Shown in pieces: positions 1 through 5,416 of a DNA stretch of 12,682 nucleotides. Location of the stretch: positions 1 through 12,682 of the forward strand of contig JAEWSS010000049.1 of the NCBI GenBank assembly GCA_023459755.1, in the 5' to 3' direction. Below the pieces are notes generated by a model, which saw only the letters and a program-made list of their open reading frames with translations, ran no database searches and was not told the DNA's origin. Source of the DNA: Verrucomicrobiota bacterium (GTDB lineage: Bacteria > Verrucomicrobiota > Lentisphaeria > Victivallales > Victivallaceae). The position numbers were made by a program, and so were the translations under genes. The stretch's first letter is position 1, and every line of letters begins with the position of its first letter.

Positions 1-1
1 C

Positions 2-196
2 CATGAAAATCTGCCATTGGATTTGTTGGTGGTGAAGAGTGTTCTTGTTCAGGTCAAGATGAAAAATGATACCAATCGGAATGGGGTCATGCTTTATATC
101 ACGCCGTGGAACGATCCGCTCAGAAAACTTGACGAGGGGAAACATTTCACCTGCGGCAAACTTTTGCGGGACAGCCGGATCAATGACGTCCAATGA
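2..196 (+). CDS. 3' end of an unrecognised upstream gene (partial)
   Basis: The frame starting at base 2 is open from the window edge to a TGA at 194-196, giving 64 residues that read as the tail of a gene starting outside the window. The first half looks strand-forming (L, V, K-rich) and the second half is charged, ending in IND-V-Q. A separate short gene could start at the ATG at 59, but only a weak AGGT lies before it. The stop overlaps the preferred start of the next gene (183) by 14 bases, which fits a coupled gene pair. I do not recognise the family, and no motif allows a function to be assigned. Confidence 0.4.
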   Translation, partial: HENLPLDLLVVKSVLVQVKMKNDTNRNGVMLYITPWNDPLRKLDEGKHFTCGKLLRDSRINDVQ

Positions 197-1367
197 TATA
201 TTTAGAATATGCGCCGATGTAGAATCGCCGCTGATGTCGGGAGCCGAACTCGCCAGAACAGACAACGGGGATTGCCTTGTCCGGCTTGGGCTGGTGAACA
301 AATGCGGCATTCCGTCCGAGGCTCCGTGTCCGTCGTGCCATGGGGAACGTACCGGACGAATCGGCGGTGCCATACAAAACGGGCAAACGCATCTTTTTCA
401 TTGTCCGTGTTGCGGACGCATGAAAATCCAAACGGCGATGTTGGAAAATTGGCGGTTGGATTATGATGCTCTTGTCCGGGCGGTTTCCAGAAAACTTGGC
501 TGTGTGACCATGCGTGAGGAATTGCGAGGGCATCTTTGGAATCTGGGATTTTCTCTTGCCGGCTTCAGCAAGCCGGTATGGATTGTCCGGAAATATTGTT
601 CTGAAATGCGCGGTGAAATAGATCGTCGACTGCCTCACGATCCACGTGCTGTTCTTTTCAGTATGGGGCAAACCCCGCAAACCGGTGTCGGACGCATAAC
701 GCCGGATCGGATAATTCCGCTGTTCGAACTCATTGAAATCGGGGAAGATGTGATTGTGCATCCCGGAGTGAATGATTATCTAAAGCCGTTGAAGCTTGAG
801 GTGGAGGAGGCTCCAAACCGTCTTGTTGTGAACGGAAATTACTGGCTCGTCCGTTTCGACGGCGGAGAAACTCTCTCGGTGAAACACCAAAAGGGATTCA
901 TTTATCTGGCGGCGTTGATCGAACACGCGAACAAGGATGTTTCCGTTCTGGATTTGACTGGTTCTTTGGTTGAAAAAGAAGGCGCATCGCTTCTCTCCGG
1001 CACATCGGATGTCATTGACATTGATGCGTTGCGCGAATACCGGCGCAGAATTGATGTCATCCAAAACCGTCTTGCCGACGGGGAGTATTCCTCCGGTGCG
1101 GAAAAAATGGAATTGCTTGAGGAACAGGAGCGGATTCGCAAAGAGGTCAGAAATTCCGTGACCGCATCCGGGAGGCTCAGGAAACGCAACGACAAACTCG
1201 ACCATCCGCGTCAGGCGGTCTACCGGGCAATTCAGCGTGCGCTGGATACGCTGAAGGAAGCGGGAGCGGAAGAAATGGCGGAACATTTGCGCAAGAACAT
1301 CCGAACCGGAAATCAGCTCCGCTACATGCCGTCAGGGAATCTTGACTGGGAAGTATACGGCTTCTAA
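183..1367 (+). CDS. Zinc-ribbon, coiled-coil protein with a probable winged-helix segment, function unknown
   Basis: With the ATG at 183 the protein has 394 residues. The reading frame is open from 66, but the first 39 codons overlap the upstream frame and the family-like part (SPLMSGAELA...) begins near residue 15. No strong Shine-Dalgarno marks either start. Residues 49-52 (CPSC) and 74-77 (CPCC) form a four-cysteine zinc ribbon. Residues 212-260 (a short beta segment, then KGFIYLAALI and VSVLDL) resemble the winged-helix-like segment seen in some bacterial regulators. Residues 282-335 are a charged coiled coil. The C-terminal block (AVYRAIQRALDTL, then IRTG) resembles a domain I recall from uncharacterised planctomycete and other proteins. 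A DNA-binding or regulatory role is inference. A strong terminator follows directly, so the gene ends its own transcript. Confidence 0.8.
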   Translation: MTSNDIFRICADVESPLMSGAELARTDNGDCLVRLGLVNKCGIPSEAPCPSCHGERTGRIGGAIQNGQTHLFHCPCCGRMKIQTAMLENWRLDYDALVRAVSRKLGCVTMREELRGHLWNLGFSLAGFSKPVWIVRKYCSEMRGEIDRRLPHDPRAVLFSMGQTPQTGVGRITPDRIIPLFELIEIGEDVIVHPGVNDYLKPLKLEVEEAPNRLVVNGNYWLVRFDGGETLSVKHQKGFIYLAALIEHANKDVSVLDLTGSLVEKEGASLLSGTSDVIDIDALREYRRRIDVIQNRLADGEYSSGAEKMELLEEQERIRKEVRNSVTASGRLRKRNDKLDHPRQAVYRAIQRALDTLKEAGAEEMAEHLRKNIRTGNQLRYMPSGNLDWEVYGF

Positions 1368-1392
1368 AACACCGTCACCACTATAATACAAA

Positions 1393-1427
1393 ACTCCAAA
1401 CACCTTCGGGCGTCTGGAGTTTTTTTT
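1393..1427 (+). terminator. Rho-independent terminator with UUCG tetraloop
   Basis: The arms 1393-1404 and 1409-1420 pair with only two A-C mismatches (1399/1414 and 1402/1411). They close on a C(TTCG)G loop, an exceptionally stable tetraloop, and are followed by a run of eight T (1420-1427). It lies 26 bases after the stop of the zinc-ribbon gene. On the opposite strand only a short T-rich stretch follows the hairpin, so it mainly acts on + strand transcription. It separates the first gene from the downstream operon, which must then have its own promoter. Confidence 0.9.
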
Positions 1428-1449
1428 GTCCTGACGCCATAAATAATCC

Positions 1450-1466
1450 GTGACACGGCGTGTCAC
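1450..1466. repeat. 17-bp palindromic site GTGACACGGCGTGTCAC (copy 1)
   Basis: This is a perfect inverted repeat with 8-bp arms (GTGACACG and CGTGTCAC) around one central G. It matches the two downstream 17-bp copies in length, in both outer 5-bp arms and at several inner positions. It is typical of the binding site of a dimeric DNA-binding protein. It lies before an AT-rich tract, with the other two copies after it, so it may be an operator. An iteron-type origin site is the main alternative. Confidence 0.7.
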
Positions 1467-1527
1467 AAAACAAATCAGAATTCCTTTTTTTGCCAATTTT
1501 TTCTAAAAAATAAGCTCAAAACATGAC
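1467..1527 (+). promoter_or_regulatory. AT-rich tract, candidate promoter for the downstream operon
   Basis: This stretch between repeat copies 1 and 2 contains long T and A runs (1483-1491 and 1505-1510) and is far more AT-rich than its surroundings. A terminator closes the previous gene and a long operon follows, so a promoter is expected in this gap. A TTGCCA at 1490-1495 could serve as a -35, but no convincing -10 stands at 16-18 bases from it, so no exact promoter is claimed. The tract could equally be the easily melted part of an origin. Flanking GTGAC/GTCAC sites would suit a repressor or an initiator. Confidence 0.3.
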
Positions 1528-1566
1528 GTGACGCGCTTTGTCACGAAAAGTGACGCGCTTTGTCAC
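1528..1566. repeat. Two tandem 17-bp sites GTGACGCGCTTTGTCAC (copies 2 and 3)
   Basis: Identical 17-bp units occupy 1528-1544 and 1550-1566, separated by CGAAA, so they repeat every 22 bases, about two helical turns. Proteins bound at both would sit on the same face of the DNA. Each unit has inverted outer arms GTGAC and GTCAC and an asymmetric centre, unlike the fully symmetric copy at 1450. They end about 80 bases before the sigma-like gene. Operator pair and iteron array are both possible, and nothing here shows which protein binds. Confidence 0.75.
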
Positions 1567-1646
1567 CCTTTGCCCTGTGAACGCGGAAATCCTCCAAGCC
1601 GATGGTCGGCGGATGCGGGATTCCGCAATTTGAAAGGGCTAAAGCC

Positions 1647-2249
1647 ATGACAAACAAATCGCATCACGCCGCCTCCCTCAATTCGTATTCCTGCTTCTCG
1701 GAATACGAGGAACAAGTCATCCAATTTTATACGGATCGGCTGATCAGAACCAATTCCATCCCCGAAGACCGTCGCGATGACATCATGCAGGAACTCGCGA
1801 TCACGCTTTGGGAAAGCCTCGCTTCTTACGACGCGGAAAAATCCAATCGGAAAACATTCGCGGACAGGGTGGTTTGGCGCAAGGCGGTCGATCTGCTTCG
1901 CAAGCATTATTCCGTCCGTGAAAAATTCCATCGCGGCATGCTTTCACTGAACGTCAACATTGTCTGCGACGGGGAAGAAATTGAAGCGATCCAAGTGATT
2001 CCGGATAATACACCGCAAGTCTCGCCGGAACTGCGTTTCGATGTGAACGCCATTGTTGACTCCCTTCCAACGGAACTTCGCGAAATGTGCATTGCGCTGA
2101 AATCCATGCCGGTCTGCGACTATTGCGAACTCCACAATGTTTCCCGCTTTGTGGCAAGGCGAAGAATTTTCAAGCTTCGTCAAATTTTTTCGGAAAAACT
2201 TTTCGAGAAAAAATCAGATAACGCCTCTGGGAAGCCGCACATTTTCTGA
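1647..2249 (+). CDS. Divergent sigma-70-family RNA polymerase sigma factor (phage or ECF-like)
   Basis: The 200-residue protein probably starts at the ATG at 1647, which has AAGGG at 1634-1638. An in-frame ATG at 1602 lacks this. Residues about 24-88 resemble sigma region 2 (acidic DDIMQELAITLWESLASYD, then ADRVVWRKAVDLLRK), the part that binds core polymerase and the -10 element. Residues about 134-186 resemble region 4, with VDSLPTELREM and a helix-turn-helix ending RRRIFKLRQIF. The layout and length match small ECF-type or phage sigma factors. It is the first gene after the terminator and the repeat cluster, so it may direct transcription of element genes and may itself be controlled by those sites (inference). 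The region-2 match is divergent, so a related regulator without promoter specificity remains possible. Confidence 0.75.
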   Translation: MTNKSHHAASLNSYSCFSEYEEQVIQFYTDRLIRTNSIPEDRRDDIMQELAITLWESLASYDAEKSNRKTFADRVVWRKAVDLLRKHYSVREKFHRGMLSLNVNIVCDGEEIEAIQVIPDNTPQVSPELRFDVNAIVDSLPTELREMCIALKSMPVCDYCELHNVSRFVARRRIFKLRQIFSEKLFEKKSDNASGKPHIF

Positions 2250-2306
2250 CCTAATTTCGGATATAAGGGGTGGAAAGAGACAACCAAGCGAAAGGAAAAC
2301 AGAATC

Positions 2307-3113
2307 ATGAACAACACCAACTTCATCACCCACGAACCGGCGGACGAATACCACGACCGCAGCCGCAGCGGAGAATTTTTGTCGAGCCACCTGCTGGCCG
2401 ATTTCCGGGAATCCCCGGCTCTCTACCGCAAAAAAGTCACCGGGAAGATTGAGGAGAACGAGTCTGCCGCATTCGTCATGGGTCGTGCCGCACACTGCCT
2501 GATTCTGGAAGGGCGCAACGCTTTCGACAAGGAATATGTGGTTTCGGACGGTCCGATCAATCCCCGCACCGGAGAATCCTACGGCTCCAAAACCAAGGCG
2601 TTTGCCGAATGGGCAGCGACGCAGGATCGGGAGGTTGTTTCCGGCAAGGATTACAACTTCATTCTGAAACTTCAGACCGGCGTCTGGCTCCATCCGGTCG
2701 CTTCCGAACTGCTGGCGAACGGCGAAGCGGAGGGCGTGATCCGCGCCGAATACTGCGGCGTTCCATGTCAGATTCGCATGGACTGGTTCAATCCGGCGCT
2801 CGGTCTGGTTGATCTCAAAACTTGCGACAGCCTGAAATGGTTTGAGTCTGATTGCCGCCGTTACGGCTACATCCACCAGCTGGCGTTTTACCGGGCTGTC
2901 ATCCGCAAGGCGACGGGAATTACGGTTCCCGTGCATATCATCGCAGTGGAAAAGAACGAGCCGTTTTCCGCCGGAGTATGGAAACTTACTGACGAGGTGC
3001 TTGACCTTGCCGATCTTTCCAACAAGGCGGCACTGGAACGCTTCCGCGCCTGTTGCACGACCGGCGTATGGCCGACCGGATACGAAGATATCCGCATCAT
3101 TGATACTCTTTAA
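2307..3113 (+). CDS. RecE-like PD-(D/E)XK exonuclease (DUF3799 / YqaJ-like)
   Basis: The 268-residue protein has the ordered motifs of the RecE/lambda-exonuclease group of PD-(D/E)XK nucleases: GRAAH at 59-63 (the GxxxH motif), an acidic E148, D159 in IRMDW, D169-L-K171 in LVDLKT, and QLAFY at 191-195 (the QxxxY motif). Such enzymes degrade one strand of duplex DNA from the 5' end, leaving 3' single strands for annealing proteins. The start at 2307 has AAAGGA ten bases upstream. A Sak4-like ATPase and a DUF669 protein follow in the same operon, the usual partners of phage exonucleases, which supports a role in recombination-linked replication. All catalytic residues appear present. Confidence 0.88.
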   Translation: MNNTNFITHEPADEYHDRSRSGEFLSSHLLADFRESPALYRKKVTGKIEENESAAFVMGRAAHCLILEGRNAFDKEYVVSDGPINPRTGESYGSKTKAFAEWAATQDREVVSGKDYNFILKLQTGVWLHPVASELLANGEAEGVIRAEYCGVPCQIRMDWFNPALGLVDLKTCDSLKWFESDCRRYGYIHQLAFYRAVIRKATGITVPVHIIAVEKNEPFSAGVWKLTDEVLDLADLSNKAALERFRACCTTGVWPTGYEDIRIIDTL

Positions 3114-3123
3114 GGAGAATACC

Positions 3124-3564
3124 ATGTCCAATTTTTATATAAACACAAAAAGGCGTTACTCTCTGAACACAAAGGTAATAGTGAAAACATTTCGTGACTT
3201 ATGGAAAGAACGAAACCAGTCTCCCAACCGTGATCTTCGTGATTTCTATCGAAACTCCATACGCATTCAACTGACATTGATGCGAACTGCCTGTGGTGCG
3301 CATAGACACTATGAAACGGCGGAAAAATTTCGGTTTGAGAAAGAAGGGCTTGAAAGGCAAGTCCTATTTCTTCGCAGAGCACTGTATCGCGTTATGCGTG
3401 AACATCCGGAAGATGCGCAACGAATAACAAAACAGTTGGAAGAACAAAAAAACAGGTGGGAAGCAAATCGATGTCATGCAGCGCAATATTGGATGCGACT
3501 GTCCGAGGAAACAAGGAATGATCTGCATTTTTCGGATTCAAAAATAACAACCAAGGAGGATTAA
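3124..3564 (+). CDS. AT-rich hypothetical protein, basic and helical
   Basis: The 146-residue protein starts at 3124, eight bases after a strong AAGGAG at 3112-3117 that overlaps the stop of the exonuclease gene. The frame is open further upstream, but that part lies inside the exonuclease gene. The product is rich in Arg, Lys and Glu, mostly helical by appearance, with a long charged stretch (residues 60-120) that could form a coiled coil. No known motif is recognised. Its codons are visibly AT-richer than those of both neighbours, which suggests separate acquisition, although good Shine-Dalgarno signals on both sides show it is integrated into the operon. Its position between exonuclease and annealing ATPase hints at DNA metabolism, but that is only context. 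Confidence 0.85.
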   Translation: MSNFYINTKRRYSLNTKVIVKTFRDLWKERNQSPNRDLRDFYRNSIRIQLTLMRTACGAHRHYETAEKFRFEKEGLERQVLFLRRALYRVMREHPEDAQRITKQLEEQKNRWEANRCHAAQYWMRLSEETRNDLHFSDSKITTKED

Positions 3565-3566
3565 AA

Positions 3567-4325
3567 ATGGGAATGCTTGAAAACATTCAGACCGGGCGGG
3601 AGAGCAAGCCGCCACGCATCATGATTTACGGAAGCGAGGGCGTGGGCAAGTCCACTTTCGGAGCGTCCGCACCGGGAGCGATTTTCGTGCAGACCGAGGA
3701 CGGTCTCGGTGAAATCAACTGTAAAAAGTTCCCGCTGGCGCACAGCCTTGCGGAAGTGCTGGCGGAGCTGACCGCGCTCCGGGATGAACAACACGATTTT
3801 CAAACCGTGGTCGTGGATAGCGCCGATTGGCTGGAACGTCTGATCTTTGACGAGGTCTGCCGCGAATACGGTGTCCGGAACATCGAAAAAGCCGATGGCG
3901 GCTATGGCAGAGGCTACACCCATGCGCTCACCCATTGGCGCAAGGTCATTAATCTGCTGCAGGAACTCCGGGACAAGCGAGGCATGATGGTGATTCTGGT
4001 CGCGCACGCCAAGGTGGAGCGTTTCGAAGATCCGGAAAATGCCGCCTATGATCGTTACACGCCCCGGCTTCACAAGCATGCCGCTTCGCTAATCGCGGAA
4101 TGGGTCGATGCTGTGCTTTTTGCAAACAAGAAGTTCCTGGTGACGAAAGAAAACGACCGTGCCATCGCCGCGCCCATCGGATCGGACGGCGGAGAACGCA
4201 TCATCCGCACAGTCGGCAGTCCGGCCTGCATTGCGAAAAACCGCTACGGTCTGCCCGCCGAGATTCCGCTTTCGTGGCAGGCTTTCATCGACGCCTACAG
4301 CAAAATCGAGGAGCAAAACAAGTGA
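3567..4325 (+). CDS. Sak4-like RecA-fold ATPase (AAA_24), phage single-strand annealing/recombination protein
   Basis: The 252-residue protein starts two bases after the previous stop, with AAGGAGG at 3553-3559. It has a Walker A motif GSEGVGKST at 22-30, a Walker B strand VVVDSAD at 81-87, and a later sensor-like strand ILVAHAK at 143-149, the layout of the AAA_24/Sak4 family of single-domain RecA-like phage proteins. Members bind single-stranded DNA and help annealing or strand invasion, often together with an SSB protein. Here a RecE-like exonuclease lies upstream and a DUF669 protein downstream, a common phage recombination set. The length is normal for the family and no key residue is missing. 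The exact biochemical activity is inferred from family and context. Confidence 0.88.
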   Translation: MGMLENIQTGRESKPPRIMIYGSEGVGKSTFGASAPGAIFVQTEDGLGEINCKKFPLAHSLAEVLAELTALRDEQHDFQTVVVDSADWLERLIFDEVCREYGVRNIEKADGGYGRGYTHALTHWRKVINLLQELRDKRGMMVILVAHAKVERFEDPENAAYDRYTPRLHKHAASLIAEWVDAVLFANKKFLVTKENDRAIAAPIGSDGGERIIRTVGSPACIAKNRYGLPAEIPLSWQAFIDAYSKIEEQNK

Positions 4326-4492
4326 GTAAGTGTGGCGCAATCTGCGAGGTGTTCAGTCGCGTCTGCGGGTATTTTCGCCCGGTCAGTAACTGGAACAAGG
4401 GAAAACAGGAAGAATTCAAGGAACGCAAAGTCTATGAGGTGAAGAAAAATGCACGAAAAAATCCGGACGGCGTATCGTCCGATGGCGTGTGA
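4322..4492 (+). CDS. Stand-alone NrdD C-terminal (glycyl-radical) domain mini-protein
   Basis: A GTG at 4322 overlaps the previous stop as GTGA and has GAGGAG at 4308-4313 with good spacing. The 56-residue product carries SRVCGYFRPVSNWNKGKQEE (residues 12-31) followed by FKERK, which closely matches the C-terminus of class III anaerobic ribonucleotide reductase NrdD. There the Gly of RVCGY carries the catalytic radical; here it would be G16. Only one cysteine pair (C4, C8) precedes it instead of the usual two zinc pairs, and the large catalytic barrel domain is absent. It therefore cannot reduce ribonucleotides alone. It could act as a spare radical domain, as GrcA (YfiD) does for pyruvate formate-lyase, or as a decoy, or bind nucleotides or zinc for another purpose. 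Short proteins of this kind occur in other phage-like regions as far as I recall. Confidence 0.8.
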   Translation: MSKCGAICEVFSRVCGYFRPVSNWNKGKQEEFKERKVYEVKKNARKNPDGVSSDGV

Positions 4493-4676
4493 TCTTTGCG
4501 GGCAGATAATCCGTCCCGGCGAACGCTACCGCGCCGTCCGGGACGAATACTCCCCCATCGAATATCACGAACACATTCAGTGTCCCGGCGCACCGGCGGT
4601 CGCAATCAGCGAACCGCGTCCGACACCGCCGAAAGTCAGAACCGTTTTCAACAATCACGCCCTCTGTCCGGCGTAA
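4449..4676 (+). CDS. Small zinc-finger protein, unknown function
   Basis: The 75-residue protein starts at the ATG at 4449, with GAGGTGA at 4436-4442, and overlaps the end of the NrdD-like gene by 44 bases in another frame. A second ATG at 4482 would shorten the overlap but has no Shine-Dalgarno. C14-x2-C17 is followed by a GExY turn (residues 24-27), H40/H42 and C45, giving a plausible single zinc site of the treble-clef type. The C-terminal 25 residues are proline-rich and probably disordered. Similar small CxxC...HxxC proteins are frequent in phage early regions, where their roles are mostly unknown. Nucleic-acid or protein binding is a guess. Confidence 0.75.
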   Translation: MHEKIRTAYRPMACDLCGQIIRPGERYRAVRDEYSPIEYHEHIQCPGAPAVAISEPRPTPPKVRTVFNNHALCPA

Positions 4677-4694
4677 AAACAAAGGAAAAACATT

Positions 4695-5162
4695 ATGTCC
4701 ACACTCAATTTCAATGCGAATGAGGTCGAACCCAGCATTGGATTCGACGCTATCCCGGCTGGAAAATATCAGGCCGTCATCACCGACTCGGAGATGAAAG
4801 ACACCAAATCAGGAACGGGCAAATATCTGCAACTCGAATTCGAAATCATTGAAGGAGATTACAAGAACCGCAAACTCTGGGCGCGTCTGAACTTGGAAAA
4901 CGCGAACTCCGAAGCCGTCCGCATGGCCCGCGCCGATCTTTCCGCAATCTGCCGCGCCGTCAACGTGATCCAGCCGCGCGATTCCGTGGAACTCCACAAT
5001 CTGCCGCTCACCATCACGGTCCGCTGCCGCAAGAATCAGGACGACGAAATTGTCAATGAGATTCGCGGCTATGCTCCGAAAGCGGCACTCTCCGGGGCGA
5101 CGCAGACCACTCCGGCTCCGCAGTCTCCGAACGCCGCTCCCCCGTGGGCACGAGGCAAGTGA
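4695..5162 (+). CDS. DUF669 protein, phage single-stranded-DNA-binding-like
   Basis: The 155-residue protein starts at 4695 after AAAGGA at 4681-4686. Residues about 16-130 carry the DUF669 pattern: a GFDAIPAGKYQAVI beta start, then SGTGKYLQLEFEI and a polar LWARLNL strand, followed by a helical ARADLSAICRAV and a strand-rich half ending in EIRGYAPK. DUF669 proteins are found beside phage annealing proteins and are thought to bind single-stranded DNA in an OB-like manner. The last 25 residues are Pro/Thr/Ala-rich, a likely flexible linker, but end in WARGK with no acidic tip, whereas bacterial SSB ends in an acidic DDDIPF-type tip. The helicase further downstream carries exactly such a tip. 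Confidence 0.85.
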   Translation: MSTLNFNANEVEPSIGFDAIPAGKYQAVITDSEMKDTKSGTGKYLQLEFEIIEGDYKNRKLWARLNLENANSEAVRMARADLSAICRAVNVIQPRDSVELHNLPLTITVRCRKNQDDEIVNEIRGYAPKAALSGATQTTPAPQSPNAAPPWARGK

Positions 5163-5416
5163 TGAAAAAACTTGCCGCCCCGGTCTTCTGGCTTGTGGCG
5201 ACAATCGTTCTGGCGAGGCTCACGGCGCGTATTGCGCCGTACCTCGTTGGAACCGATACCCTTGCGGAACAGGTCAACGGCACTCTGCCAGCAGGAATGC
5301 TGTATGTCGTCGCTTTCGATTCTCTTTCAACCCTCTTCAATTTGTCCGTCTGGTTCTGCATCGGATGGCTGGTTTCCCGAATTTTCCAAACTGTAAAAGA
5401 AAGGTCTTCCAAATGA
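5162..5416 (+). CDS. Small two-helix inner-membrane protein
   Basis: The ATG at 5162 overlaps the previous stop (TGATG), with GAGG at 5152-5155. An in-frame ATG at 5144 lies inside the DUF669 gene and is less likely. The 84 residues contain two hydrophobic segments, about 6-28 and 47-74, separated by a polar loop, plus a lysine start and a basic tail (TVKERSSK). It is thus a small membrane protein with both ends likely in the cytoplasm. Its stop overlaps the start of the lipoprotein gene by the ATGA arrangement, so the two are probably made together and may act together at the envelope. I recognise no family. Confidence 0.8.
   Translation: MKKLAAPVFWLVATIVLARLTARIAPYLVGTDTLAEQVNGTLPAGMLYVVAFDSLSTLFNLSVWFCIGWLVSRIFQTVKERSSK

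Noticed and set aside
1382..1387. TATAAT, a perfect -10 hexamer
   Set aside because: There is no -35-like hexamer at suitable spacing, and a strong terminator begins six bases later, so it would not usefully drive transcription.
1450..1566. Repeat cluster as a CRISPR array
   Set aside because: There are only three short units, one with a different centre, no uniform spacers of 25-40 bases and no cas genes in the window.
2214..3131. A 305-codon minus-strand open frame opposite the exonuclease
   Set aside because: It is antisense to a gene with the full PD-(D/E)XK motif set, and its own product is not recognisable.
4322..4492. NrdD-like peptide as the decayed end of a full nrdD gene
   Set aside because: The upstream DNA codes an intact Sak4-like ATPase with no NrdD trace in any frame, and the peptide has its own Shine-Dalgarno and start.
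5050..5412. N-terminal extension of the SPFH lipoprotein frame
   Set aside because: It runs through the DUF669 and small membrane protein genes. The start at 5413 gives a proper lipoprotein signal peptide and has a Shine-Dalgarno.
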